64,000 bases of DNA from JAPOVO01 sp026708165 (lineage in GTDB: Bacteria > Chloroflexota > UBA11872 > VXNJ01), in NCBI GenBank assembly GCA_965208775.1, contig OZ242360.1, positions 2,728,001-2,792,000 of the forward strand. The letters are read 5' to 3'. Shown in pieces: positions 49,390 to 58,109 of the stretch. The position numbers and the translations under genes are program-made. The notes below the pieces were generated by a model, which saw only the letters and a list, made by a program, of their open reading frames with translations, was not told the origin of the DNA and ran no database searches. The stretch's first letter is position 1, and every line of letters begins with the position of its first letter.

Positions 49390-50583
49390 GTGAAAGATTC
49401 AAAGCTGATTGTCGGTCTGATGTCGGGCACGTCGCTGGATGGCGTTGACGCAGCGCTGGTGCGGATCCACCGGGCGGGCGACGAGTCGGCTGTTGAACTG
49501 AAGCGCTTTGTGTCGTTGCCCTATCCGGGAGACGTGCGCGACGCTCTCTTGCGGGTCGCCTCCGGGCGGCCGGTTCCGGCGGGCGTCGTAAGCCAGCTCA
49601 GCGTTCTGCTGGGCGGCCTCTATGCACAGGCGGTCAAGGAAGTTTGCCGGGTCAGCGGGATCTCGCCCGGTCAATTGGATTTGATCGGGTCTCATGGCCA
49701 GACCATCTATCACCAGTCGGCCCCCAGCGACTTATGTGGATTCCAGATTGCATCCACTTATCAGATTGGAGAGGCCTCGGTGCTGGTCGAGGAGACCGGC
49801 GTTACCACGGTTTCGGATTTCCGTCACAACGATATGGCGGCGGGCGGAACCGGCGCTCCGCTCATCCCGCTCGTGGATTTCCTGTTGTTTCGAGACCCGA
49901 AGCTGGGACGGGTGCTGCTGAACGTTGGGGGGATTGCGAACCTTACGGTGCTGCCGTCCGCAGCCGAGCTAGACAAGATTCAAGCATTCGATAGCGGCCC
50001 GGGCAATATGGTGATCGACGCGCTAGTCCGCAGGCTGATTGAGGGCGAAGAAGTCTTCGATTCGGAAGGGGGAATAGCCAGCTCCGGGAAGCCGATAGCT
50101 TCGCTGCTGGAAGCACTGCTTACCGATCCATACTTCAGCCGTCCGCCTCCCAAATCGGCGGGGCGCGAGCAGTTTGGGGAGGAATTTGTCGAACGAATGC
50201 TGGCTGCGGCGGGAACGGCCAATACGGCGGATTTGATATGCACGGCTACGGAGTTGACGGTCCGAACCGTCAGCGACGCCGTGACTCGCTGCGCCGCGGA
50301 CGCCACGCGGTTCGATCAGATGGTCGTGTCAGGCGGGGGAGTGCACAATGCCTATCTGATGCGCCGCTTGAAGGAGTCTTTACCTCACATCGACGTGATC
50401 GCCGCAGACGAATTGGGAATCCCCGTCGATGCCAAGGAGGCGGTCGGGTTCGCGGTTCTGGCGAACGAAACATTTGAACTGGCAGCCGGTAATGTTCCCG
50501 CGGCCACCGGCGCCCGCCGTCGAGTCGTTCTGGGTAAAGTGACCTATGGGCGTAACTACGGCGCGCTGCGCGGATACTCTTGA
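49390..50583 (+). CDS. anmK: Anhydro-N-acetylmuramic acid kinase AnmK
   Basis: The 397-residue form starts at GTG 49390; GTG 49375 would add five residues not typical of the family. Motifs present are VGLMSGTSLDGVDAALVRIH at the N terminus, LIGSHGQTIYHQSAP, FRHNDMAAGGTGAPLIPLVD, LLNVGGIANLTVL and AFDSGPGNMVIDALV. It phosphorylates and opens 1,6-anhydroMurNAc to MurNAc-6-phosphate in peptidoglycan recycling. It is followed by a short spacer with dispersed repeats and then dprA. No other recycling gene is adjacent. Confidence 0.94.
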   Translation: MKDSKLIVGLMSGTSLDGVDAALVRIHRAGDESAVELKRFVSLPYPGDVRDALLRVASGRPVPAGVVSQLSVLLGGLYAQAVKEVCRVSGISPGQLDLIGSHGQTIYHQSAPSDLCGFQIASTYQIGEASVLVEETGVTTVSDFRHNDMAAGGTGAPLIPLVDFLLFRDPKLGRVLLNVGGIANLTVLPSAAELDKIQAFDSGPGNMVIDALVRRLIEGEEVFDSEGGIASSGKPIASLLEALLTDPYFSRPPPKSAGREQFGEEFVERMLAAAGTANTADLICTATELTVRTVSDAVTRCAADATRFDQMVVSGGGVHNAYLMRRLKESLPHIDVIAADELGIPVDAKEAVGFAVLANETFELAAGNVPAATGARRRVVLGKVTYGRNYGALRGYS

Positions 50584-50671
50584 CGGGAAACTTGACAGGT
50601 GGGCTATTGATGCAGGAGATGTTCTTGTTTGCCGGGGCGAACTATGACGGTAATGAGGCGGTCGATGGACA

Positions 50672-50716
50672 TTCGACTGGCTCAGGACGGGCCCTTCGAC
50701 GGGCTCGGGGCGAAGG
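50672..50716. repeat. Dispersed intergenic repeat with internal direct repeats
   Basis: Two imperfect copies of TTCGAC(T/G)GGCTC(A/G)GG lie one after the other (50672 and 50694). This is the pattern of a repeat seen in the intergenic DNA of many high-GC genomes. Recognition is from memory, and the copy number in this genome cannot be seen. Confidence 0.4.
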
Positions 50717-50737
50717 GAGAGGTATGGTTTTGAGGAC

Positions 50738-50775
50738 ACCCTTACCCCAACTCTCTCCCGTCAAGGGACAGGGGG
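50738..50775. repeat. Dispersed CCCCAACTCTCTCCC-type intergenic repeat
   Basis: CCCCAACTCTCTCCCGTCAA followed by GGGACAGGG resembles the common CCCTCTCCC/GGGAGAGGG intergenic repeats, with inverted CTCTCCC/GGGACAG arms around GTCAA. Confidence 0.4.
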
Positions 50776-50800
50776 TGGAGGCGGCTACGAGCGGGGTTTG

Positions 50801-51931
50801 ATGTCTGAATCCACGAACTATGCGGGCGACGAGAAGTACTGGGCTGCGCTGGCGACGCTGACGGCCATCGGGCCGGCGGCGATGCTGCGGCTGTACGACC
50901 GGTTTAAAGACATGTCGCTAGCGTGGAGCGCATCGCGGTTCGAGCTGATCGAGGCGGGCATTGCCAAGGATCGGGCGGCGCAGGTCGTAGACGAGAGAAG
51001 ACGAATCGACCCCGACCTCGAATTGGAAAGAGTCGAATCGGCGAACGCGCGGCTGATCACGTTCGGCTCGGCGGCGTTTCCACCCTTGCTGAGAGAGATA
51101 CCGTCGCCTCCGGCGGTCCTGTACGTGCAGGGAGGCTTTACCGAGCAGGACCTGACGCGGACGATTGCGATGGTCGGCACGAGACGCATTTCACCGTACG
51201 GAAGGCAGATCACGAGTCTGCTGGCGGCCGACCTGGCGGCGGCCGGATTGACCGTCATCAGCGGACTTGCGTTCGGGGTGGATGGTGCGGCGCACAGGGC
51301 GGCGCTGGATGCGGGAGGGCGAACGGTAGCCGTGCTTGGGACCGGAATCGATATCGTGTATCCCGCCAAACATCGCGGCCTGGCCGAGGAAGTCGCGAAA
51401 TCGGGGGCGGTTGTGACAGAGTTTCCGCCTGGAACGAAACCGGCGGGGGAGAACTTCCCGCAGCGAAATCGGATAATCAGCGGGCTGAGCATGGCGACGC
51501 TGGTCACGGAGGCACCCGTGAAGAGTGGTGCCTTGATAACCGCGTCGTTCGCAAATCACCAAGGTCGGGACGTGCTGGCGGTGCCGGGCGACGTGTTCTC
51601 CGTCAACAGCACCGGCTGCAACGCGCTGATTCGCGACGGGGCCGTGATGGCCCGAAACGCCGACGACGTGCTGGAAACGATCAATTTCGCGGCGCGAACC
51701 ATTCAACTGCCGTTCGAAGTCGAGCCGCCGCCGCCAATGCGCGAGGACGAGCGGCAGGTCGCCCAGGCGCTTTCCTTGAAGCCTATTCACAGGGACGAGA
51801 TCACTCGATCCTGCGGGATGCCGGCTAACAAGATTGCCGCATTGCTGACGATCATGGAAATGAAGGGGTTAGCCAAGGATGTCGGAGGCGGTCATTATGT
51901 GCAGGGGCGAATCCATTCGAATAGGGCTTGA
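50801..51931 (+). CDS. dprA: DNA-processing protein DprA
   Basis: The 376-residue protein has a SAM-like N-terminal part and a Rossmann-like DprA/Smf domain: AMVGTRRISPYGRQITSLLA, VISGLAFGVDGAAHRAALDA, VAVLGTGIDIVYPAKHRGLA, FPQRNRIISGLSMATLVTEA and GRDVLAVPGDVFSVNSTGCN. A winged-helix C-terminal domain (DEITRSCGMPANKIAALLTI) ends it. DprA loads RecA onto incoming single-stranded DNA in transformation. It starts at ATG 50801 with TTG 50798 before it. No comM or topA gene follows it here. Confidence 0.94.
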   Translation: MSESTNYAGDEKYWAALATLTAIGPAAMLRLYDRFKDMSLAWSASRFELIEAGIAKDRAAQVVDERRRIDPDLELERVESANARLITFGSAAFPPLLREIPSPPAVLYVQGGFTEQDLTRTIAMVGTRRISPYGRQITSLLAADLAAAGLTVISGLAFGVDGAAHRAALDAGGRTVAVLGTGIDIVYPAKHRGLAEEVAKSGAVVTEFPPGTKPAGENFPQRNRIISGLSMATLVTEAPVKSGALITASFANHQGRDVLAVPGDVFSVNSTGCNALIRDGAVMARNADDVLETINFAARTIQLPFEVEPPPPMREDERQVAQALSLKPIHRDEITRSCGMPANKIAALLTIMEMKGLAKDVGGGHYVQGRIHSNRA

Positions 51932-51952
51932 GCGGTTTTGTCGGGAGTCAAA

Positions 51953-52801
51953 ATGCAACTAGGCAGCGGCGACTACGTCTACGAGATCGAAGAGGGTTGG
52001 GCGAAACTGCCCGATGGCTGGGACATGAAGGTCGTGGCCGGAATCGGGGTGGACTCCAAGGACCGGGTCTATGCCTTCAATCGGGGCGATCATCCGATGA
52101 TCGTGTTCGACAGTGAGGGTAAGGTGATCACGTCCTGGGGCGAGGGAACGCTTAACTTCGCCCACGCGGTCTATGTCGACGCGAGTGACAATCTGTGGTT
52201 GACCGACCGGTACGGTCAGGTGGTCTGGAGGTTCGATACCGCAGGCAACCTGCTGCAAACGCTAGGCGCGGTTGGCGAGCCAGCGGCCGACGGCGGTCCG
52301 TTTCACGATCCGACCCAACTAGCGTTCGCTCCAAACGGCGACATGTACGTTTCGGACGGGTACGTCAATTCACGCACCCACCGATTCTCGGCGGCCGGCG
52401 AGCATCTGCACTCGTGGGGCGAGTTTGGCGAAGCGCCGGGACAGTTCAACTTGCCGCACGGCGTGTGGGTCGATCCGCTCGAGCGCGTTTGGGTGGCGGA
52501 CCGCGAGAACTCGCGAATCCAGTTTTTCAACCTGGACGGACTGTTTCTGTACGAATGGACCGGATACGCGCGGCCTTCGGACTTCTACATGGACTCCGAC
52601 GACGTGATGTACGTTGCCGAAATCGACGCCGGGGTGGCTGTCGTTGACATGGACGGCAATATTCTCAGCAGGTTCGGCGAGGCCGGTGACGGTCCCGGTC
52701 AGTTTGTGAGCCCGCATGGCATGTGGGGGGACTCGCGCGGAAACTTGTATCTCTGCGAAGTCGGACGCGAGAACAGCATTCACAAGCTCAGGAGGGTTTG
52801 A
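51953..52801 (+). CDS. NHL-repeat six-bladed beta-propeller protein
   Basis: The ATG at 51953 follows GGGAGTCAAA. The 282-residue product consists of NHL-type repeats. Each has a core such as GVDSKDRVYAFNRGDHPMIV, FAPNGDMYVSDGYVNSRTHR, VDPLERVWVADRENSRIQFF and HGMWGDSRGNLYLCEVGREN. It resembles the lyase domain of peptidylglycine alpha-amidating enzymes and similar propellers. No signal peptide is visible, so it may be cytoplasmic. Function unknown. It is 21 bases after dprA, so the two may share an mRNA without a shared role. Confidence 0.78.
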   Translation: MQLGSGDYVYEIEEGWAKLPDGWDMKVVAGIGVDSKDRVYAFNRGDHPMIVFDSEGKVITSWGEGTLNFAHAVYVDASDNLWLTDRYGQVVWRFDTAGNLLQTLGAVGEPAADGGPFHDPTQLAFAPNGDMYVSDGYVNSRTHRFSAAGEHLHSWGEFGEAPGQFNLPHGVWVDPLERVWVADRENSRIQFFNLDGLFLYEWTGYARPSDFYMDSDDVMYVAEIDAGVAVVDMDGNILSRFGEAGDGPGQFVSPHGMWGDSRGNLYLCEVGRENSIHKLRRV

Positions 52802-52945
52802 GCCGGGACTGGACCACGGTGACGTGGCTCCCGGTCGGGTGATCGAATTCGCTCTCCCGTCCGGAGGTGAATGTTTCACTTCTTAGAGCATCCACCCGGA
52901 CGTATGCTGACTAGTTCCTGAGTTTGGCGCAGGGGGACAGGTCGG

Positions 52946-54412
52946 CTATTCGCGGAGGCCGAAGGCCTCCAAGATTCCGCGGGCTTTGTACACGGTCTCG
53001 TCGAATTCGGCGTCCGGCTCGGAGCCGGCGACGATTCCACCGCCGACGTGAAGGTGGACCGATTGATCCACGACTTGCAGAGTCCTTATTGCGACGTTGC
53101 TTACCAGACTTCCGTCGAAGCCCGCGGCAAACACCGTTCCGCAATAGACGCCCCGTGGATGAGGCTCGATCTCCTGGATAATCTCGGTCGCCCGTATCTT
53201 GGGAGCGCCGGTCACGGAGGCGGGGGGCAGGCACGCGGCGAGCAGGTCCATGGAGTCGCGGCCGGAATCCAGCCGCCCTCGAATTTCGGACACCAGCTGC
53301 CATACGCTGGGGTGGGCTTCGACCGACCACAGCGACGGAACTTCCATGGTGCCCGGCAGGCAAACACGACCGAGGTCGTTGCGGACCACGTCGACGATCA
53401 TGACGTTCTCGGCTCGATCCTTGGAGCTTCTTCGCAGGTCCTCGGCGGTGGCGGCGTCGTCCTCGGGTCGGCGTAGGCGGGGCCGTGTGCCCTTGATTGG
53501 TCGGGACCGGACGAGCCTGCCAGTTTTGCGCAAGAAAAGCTCGGGCGAGACGCTGACCACTTCTACCGATCCGCCGCGCAGGTAGGCCGAAAACGGCTCG
53601 GGATGCAAGTGTGTAAGGCGGCGAAACAGGTCGAGCGCGCTTCCCTGCAATCGGGCGGAGATGCGGCGGGCCAGGTTGACCTGGTAGCAATCGCCAGCGG
53701 AAATGTAGTCCTTGACCTCTTTGACCCATTGAATGTATCGGGCCCTGGAGGCGTTCGACGCGAGCGCATCGAGGCGAGCTTGGCCTGCCTCGCGGATTCC
53801 CGACCTGATGCGGTGCCTTACTGTTTCAATGACCGAGTCGGGATCGGGGTGAACGGAGGTGTTCACAATCAACGTCGTGAGACCGGTGAGAGCGCTCCGG
53901 GCGACGACCCAGCCGTACAGGCCCGCCCATAGATAGCCAGCGGGAGCCGACTCGGAGTCGTGTCCCACGGGGCGATGCAAGCTGTCAGCGCCCTCGTATG
54001 AGATATAGCCGATTGCCCCGCCCTGAAACGGAACGTCGGCAACAGAGTTGGACCTTGTTGTCCGGAGCGCGCCTCGAATCTGATGAAGGAATACGCCGCC
54101 GACTGAGGTTTGCGGGGCGGCGGAGATCGTCTGCGCCGGATCGGCTGCCAGGTATGACCAGCGGCCCTCGATGCCGAACGGTCCGCCGCCCTCGAGCACC
54201 ACGAGGTCAGGCATATCCTGGAAGGCGCAGGCGAGGTCGCTGAGCCGAGGTTGGATTCCAAGATCGATGGAGACGGCAGGCCCTTTTGGGGAGGTTATGG
54301 GGACTTCGAGAGCGGTCTGTGTCAGCACGCGGCTAACCGGTTCGAGAAGTCTGCCGCGGGTGCCAAGAGATCCGGGAAACGGCACTGACGCGGATATGTC
54401 GACATGCTTCAC
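52946..54412 (-). CDS. pabB: Aminodeoxychorismate synthase component I (PabB)
   Basis: The 488-residue protein is a chorismate-binding enzyme with the full C-terminal domain: YQVNLARRISARLQGSALDL, VVSVSPELFLRKTGRLVRSR and PIKGTRPRLRRPEDD. The PIKGT motif is typical for PabB, while TrpE has PIAGT. Further on are RAENVMIVDVVRNDLGRVCL, VTGAPKIRATEIIQEIEPHP and VGGGIVAGSEPDAEFDET. It makes 4-amino-4-deoxychorismate for folate with a glutaminase partner (PabA), which is not in the window. Start is GTG at 54412 without a clear ribosome binding site, so a later start is possible. Confidence 0.88.
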   Translation of the reverse strand: MKHVDISASVPFPGSLGTRGRLLEPVSRVLTQTALEVPITSPKGPAVSIDLGIQPRLSDLACAFQDMPDLVVLEGGGPFGIEGRWSYLAADPAQTISAAPQTSVGGVFLHQIRGALRTTRSNSVADVPFQGGAIGYISYEGADSLHRPVGHDSESAPAGYLWAGLYGWVVARSALTGLTTLIVNTSVHPDPDSVIETVRHRIRSGIREAGQARLDALASNASRARYIQWVKEVKDYISAGDCYQVNLARRISARLQGSALDLFRRLTHLHPEPFSAYLRGGSVEVVSVSPELFLRKTGRLVRSRPIKGTRPRLRRPEDDAATAEDLRRSSKDRAENVMIVDVVRNDLGRVCLPGTMEVPSLWSVEAHPSVWQLVSEIRGRLDSGRDSMDLLAACLPPASVTGAPKIRATEIIQEIEPHPRGVYCGTVFAAGFDGSLVSNVAIRTLQVVDQSVHLHVGGGIVAGSEPDAEFDETVYKARGILEAFGLRE

Positions 54413-54430
54413 GCAAGGGGATGGCCCCTA

Positions 54431-55864
54431 CTAACGCAGGTATGCGTTGCGATCGCGGCCTCCGTACTCTTGCTGCGGATGGTCTCCGGCGATTCCTTCG
54501 TATGGAGTGCCAAGCGCCGCCTCGGGAAGCGGGTCTTCTGTTTCAATGAGGATGTTGACCAATAGCTGCGTCATCTCGGCCCGCTTCGAGGAGTATTCGG
54601 GACGGTCGTAGAGGTTTTGGAGCTCGAGCGGGTCAGCTTCCAGGTTATAGAGCTCGCCATAGGACTTGCCTACATAGTGAATCAGTTTCCACGTGTGTGT
54701 CCGCGCCATCTTGACACCGCCGGCTTCGGCGAATGCCCATTGTCGCCAGTCGACCTCGTCTTTGCGGATCAGGCGTCGAATGCTGCGGCCCTGGATTCCG
54801 GGCGCGCCAGAGATACCGGCGTAGTCGAGGATCGTGGGCATTATGTCGGTGGCCTGGACCAAGTCGGAGACGATCTGGCCGCCCCCGATTTCCGGCGGAT
54901 AGCGCACTATGAAGGGGACCCGGACCAGATGGTCGTAGAGCATTCTGCCCTTCCATAGCCGCCCCCGGTGCCCCAGCATTTCACCGTGGTCCGAAAGGAA
55001 GATGATGACGGTATCGTCCAGCACACCCCGCGATTCGAGCGCGTCGAGCACTCCGCCGATTTCGCGGTCGACCAGACTAATACAGCCATAGTAGTTGGCG
55101 ATCACCTTGCGGAGCTTTTGCTCCGTCAGTGGAGAGAAGTCGCGCTGACCGGAACTGGTTCGAAACTCGGGAATTCGCGAGTGCTGGATATAAGGGAAGT
55201 CTGAAGGCATGTCCACGGATTCCGGCAGATACATGGAATCGAAGGGTTCGGGCGGATCGAACGGCATGTGCGGGTTGCAGAACGAGACCCAATAGAAAAA
55301 CGGCTCGCGGTCGTCAGCCGAGATGATGCGCTCGGCGTTGCGTCCTATGTAGGTGTCGACATAGTTGTCGTCGCCGAGAGGGAACGTAGCCGTTCCGTAG
55401 TTTTCCGGGTTGCCCCACTGCTTGACGTGTTCGAAGTAGGCGTCTACGAGACCCTTTTCGCGGAGCCGGGTCCGGTACTCGTCGTACTCGGAGAACATCT
55501 TGCCTTCGACGAAGAAGCGGTCGTCGAATCCATGGAGCTTGTCGATGGGCGTGAAGTGCATCTTGCCGATCGCGTGGGTGTGATAGCCGGCGTCGCTGAG
55601 CGTGGCAGCGAGGGTAGATTCGCGTTCGGGCAGGTTGTGCCAGTTCCACTTGACGCCGTGGGCGCGGGGGTAACGCCCGGTGAACATCGTCGCGCGGCTT
55701 GGCTGGCAGACTGGGCTTTGAACGAAGAAGTGCTCGCAGCGCGCGCCCTCGCGCGCAAGGCGGTCGATGTTGGGCGTGTTTACCACAGGATTGCCGACGC
55801 AACCGAGAGCATCCCAGCGAAGCTGGTCCATCGTGATGATGACGATATTCGGCCTGTCGGGCAT
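54431..55864 (-). CDS. Sulfatase (formylglycine-dependent)
   Basis: Start chosen at ATG 55864 (MPDRPNIVIITMDQLRWDAL), the family start; TTG 55903 would add 13 residues. The 477-residue product has the catalytic site VCQPSRATMFTGRYPRAHG with C53 in the CxPSR motif, which must be converted to formylglycine. It also has the metal-binding DDRFF/SDHGEMLGHRGRLW segment, and GKMHFTPIDKLHGFDDRF for the substrate pocket. No signal peptide is evident. The substrate would be a sulfate ester such as sulfated polysaccharide. The maturation enzyme is not encoded in the window. Confidence 0.9.
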   Translation of the reverse strand: MPDRPNIVIITMDQLRWDALGCVGNPVVNTPNIDRLAREGARCEHFFVQSPVCQPSRATMFTGRYPRAHGVKWNWHNLPERESTLAATLSDAGYHTHAIGKMHFTPIDKLHGFDDRFFVEGKMFSEYDEYRTRLREKGLVDAYFEHVKQWGNPENYGTATFPLGDDNYVDTYIGRNAERIISADDREPFFYWVSFCNPHMPFDPPEPFDSMYLPESVDMPSDFPYIQHSRIPEFRTSSGQRDFSPLTEQKLRKVIANYYGCISLVDREIGGVLDALESRGVLDDTVIIFLSDHGEMLGHRGRLWKGRMLYDHLVRVPFIVRYPPEIGGGQIVSDLVQATDIMPTILDYAGISGAPGIQGRSIRRLIRKDEVDWRQWAFAEAGGVKMARTHTWKLIHYVGKSYGELYNLEADPLELQNLYDRPEYSSKRAEMTQLLVNILIETEDPLPEAALGTPYEGIAGDHPQQEYGGRDRNAYLR

Positions 55865-55970
55865 GGTGGGAGATTTTAGCGGGTGGGGTTCGTAGCGTCT
55901 CAAATCAGTAAAGGGACTGAGAACTCAACGGTGTGAGCGGCGTGGATTGAAGGAGGTTAGAGTTCAAGTC

Positions 55971-56951
55971 ATGAATGTGTCCGATCCCAGTGTGCGCCCA
56001 ATAGGACGGAGCGATCTCAAGATCGCTCCCATAGGCGTCGGCACGTGGCAATGGGGGGACCGGAGATATTGGGGATATGGGGAGTCGTACGATGAACCCG
56101 ATCTGGAAGGCGCATTTGAGGCAGCGCTAGAGGCGGGACTCAACTTTTTCGATACGGCGGAGATATACGGCGGCGGCGAGTCGGAGCGGCTGCTGGGCCG
56201 CAGACTTGCGCGTAGCGACGGCGAGATCGTGGTGGCCAGCAAGTACATGCCTGCACCCAACCGATTCACGGGACGGGCGCTGGAGCGGGCGGTGGACGCG
56301 TCTCTTGAGAGACTGGGAGTAGACCGGATCGACTTGTATCAGATCCACTGGCCCTTCAGCATCGTTTCGCACCGCCCGCTGATGAGGGCGCTGGCCGGAC
56401 TAGTCCGTGCCGGTAAGGTGAGCTGGGTGGGTGTCAGCAACTATGGGGCCAGACGGTTGCGGCGAGCGCACTCGACGCTGGCGGAATATGGAGTGGAGCT
56501 GGTCTCGAATCAGGTGAAATACAGCCTGATCGACCGGTCGCCGGAGATCAACGGGGTGCTCGAGGCTTGCCGCGAGCTTGACGTGACGCTCATCGCATAC
56601 AGTCCGCTGGGGCAAGGATTGCTATCGGCCAAATATGACGAGAACTCTCAGTTTTCCGGGTGGCGGAGACGCTCGCCGGGGTTTTCGAAGGCCCGGCGGT
56701 TAGCGATGCAGCCGCTACTGGAGGCGCTGCGAGAGATAGCGACCATGCGGGAGCGCACTCCGGCGCAAGTCGCGCTCAACTGGCTGGTCCGCAGACCGGG
56801 CATAGTGGCGATTCCCGGCGCCAAGAACGCCGAACAGGTTGCTCAGAACGCTGGAGCGCTCGGCTGGTCGCTGACCGAAGCCGAGGCTGGCAAGCTGGAC
56901 TCGGCGAGTCTTCCCTGGCGGAAGAGGGGACTTCTGGACCGAATTCTCTAG
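55971..56951 (+). CDS. Aldo/keto reductase
   Basis: The 326-residue product is a typical AKR: IGVGTWQWGDRRYWGYGESY, LEAGLNFFDTAEIYGGGESE with the catalytic Asp and Tyr, VVASKYMPAPNRFTGRALER with the Lys, DRIDLYQIHWPFSIVSH with the His, and GIVAIPGAKNAEQVAQNAGA for NADPH binding. It reduces aldehydes or ketones with NADPH. ATG 55971 is used, though the best ribosome binding site, GGAGG, is 14 bases away; TTG 55947 would add eight residues. It is divergent from the sulfatase gene, which lies about 105 bases away. Confidence 0.9.
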   Translation: MNVSDPSVRPIGRSDLKIAPIGVGTWQWGDRRYWGYGESYDEPDLEGAFEAALEAGLNFFDTAEIYGGGESERLLGRRLARSDGEIVVASKYMPAPNRFTGRALERAVDASLERLGVDRIDLYQIHWPFSIVSHRPLMRALAGLVRAGKVSWVGVSNYGARRLRRAHSTLAEYGVELVSNQVKYSLIDRSPEINGVLEACRELDVTLIAYSPLGQGLLSAKYDENSQFSGWRRRSPGFSKARRLAMQPLLEALREIATMRERTPAQVALNWLVRRPGIVAIPGAKNAEQVAQNAGALGWSLTEAEAGKLDSASLPWRKRGLLDRIL

Positions 56952-56988
56952 GGTTTGGCGCACAGTAGTCCGGAACCGGAGCATTCGA

Positions 56989-57007
56989 CTAGCACGCGGC
57001 GTGCTAG
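56989..57007. terminator. Bidirectional terminator between convergent genes
   Basis: CTAGCACGC and GCGTGCTAG pair around a single G, with CGTTTAC on one side. It lies between the converging aldo/keto reductase and SDR genes. Confidence 0.55.
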
Positions 57008-57010
57008 CGT

Positions 57011-57781
57011 TTACAACGGTCGCCGCGCCAGAGAGAACGATTGGCCTGTGGGGCCGCCCGGTTCGAGGCCGGCGAGCCAGACGACATGCTCGGCCACTTC
57101 GGCGGGGGACTTGACCCGCTCGCTTGGATTGAAGGGCGGGGGGCGGTCGCGCAGCTCCTCAAGCACAGCCTCCTCCGACGAGGTGTCTCTTGCCCAGGTG
57201 ACCATCCTGGTCGCCACCGGACCCGGAACCAGCTCGTTGACCTCTATTCCGCGCTCCCACAACTCCAGGGCGAGACATCGGGTCAACATCGCTATGCCTG
57301 CCTTGGAGGCGTTGTAGGGGGTGGCGTTGGGGTGAGCCTCGTACCCCATTCCCGATCCGATGTTGATGATCTTGCCGCCGGACGTCATCTGTTCGACGAA
57401 GGAGCGGGTGACGTGGTAAGTCCCGAAGAGGTTGATTTCGACTATCTTCTTCCATTCGGCAGGGTCACTTTCCGCGACACTAATTCGTTGAGCGCTGACG
57501 CCCGCGTTGTTCAGCAGGACGTGAACCGCGGGGAAGCTACCCGCGACCTCGTCCGCGAACGCGCACACCTGATCCCAGTCGGAGACATCGGTAACCGATG
57601 CCACGACCTTGCGGTCATACGAGCGCAGTTCTTCGGCCAGCGCGTCGATCTCGTCTGGGCTTCGAGCGCAAATGGCGATGTCGGCGCCGGCCTTCGCAAG
57701 AGCGCGTGCCGAGGCCCGGCCTATTCCGCGTCCGCCGCCGGTGACAACAGCGACTTGCCCTGATAGATCCGGGTTGAACAT
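57011..57781 (-). CDS. Short-chain dehydrogenase/reductase (SDR)
   Basis: Classical 256-residue SDR with VVTGGGRGIGRASARALAKA at residues 13-32, VHVLLNNAGVSAQ, the Ser in GKIINIGSGMGYEAHP and the catalytic pair in TPYNASKAGIAMLTRCLALE. The C terminus (GQSFSLARRPL) lacks the usual GG motif, a small deviation in an otherwise standard enzyme. It oxidises or reduces an alcohol with NAD(P). The start at 57781 lies behind TAGGAGGCCAAAGTC, a good ribosome binding site on the minus strand. No pathway partner is obvious. Confidence 0.87.
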   Translation of the reverse strand: MFNPDLSGQVAVVTGGGRGIGRASARALAKAGADIAICARSPDEIDALAEELRSYDRKVVASVTDVSDWDQVCAFADEVAGSFPAVHVLLNNAGVSAQRISVAESDPAEWKKIVEINLFGTYHVTRSFVEQMTSGGKIINIGSGMGYEAHPNATPYNASKAGIAMLTRCLALELWERGIEVNELVPGPVATRMVTWARDTSSEEAVLEELRDRPPPFNPSERVKSPAEVAEHVVWLAGLEPGGPTGQSFSLARRPL

Positions 57782-58109
57782 GACTTTGGCCTCCTAGGCT
57801 CCGCGGCGCGTCGATTGCCAGTTAGAACCATGCGACATCCGAATGAGGTCGGAGTCCGCACCCGGCGGGACTCACAACAGTGAGCGCAATCGCCGTCGGG
57901 CACTAGGATAGAAGGTTACGCCGTACTGTGAAGCCCGCGAAACGGGTCGTTGGGAGTCGTATGACGGGTATTACGGAAAGGGATTTGTCCAAGTCGAACT
58001 TGGCTCCGCGCCCGTGCGGCGATTTGCGGCAAAATATAGGCGGCTTGTAGACGGTATTTCGTGTTTCTTTTGCAGCATCGCTGCGATCGCTCGTGGAGGA
58101 GATAGAGGC

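Noticed and set aside
54410..57781. Sulfatase, aldo/keto reductase and SDR as a sulfated-glycan operon
   Set aside because: The three genes alternate in direction and have separate start regions, with a terminator between the last two. A shared role cannot be shown.
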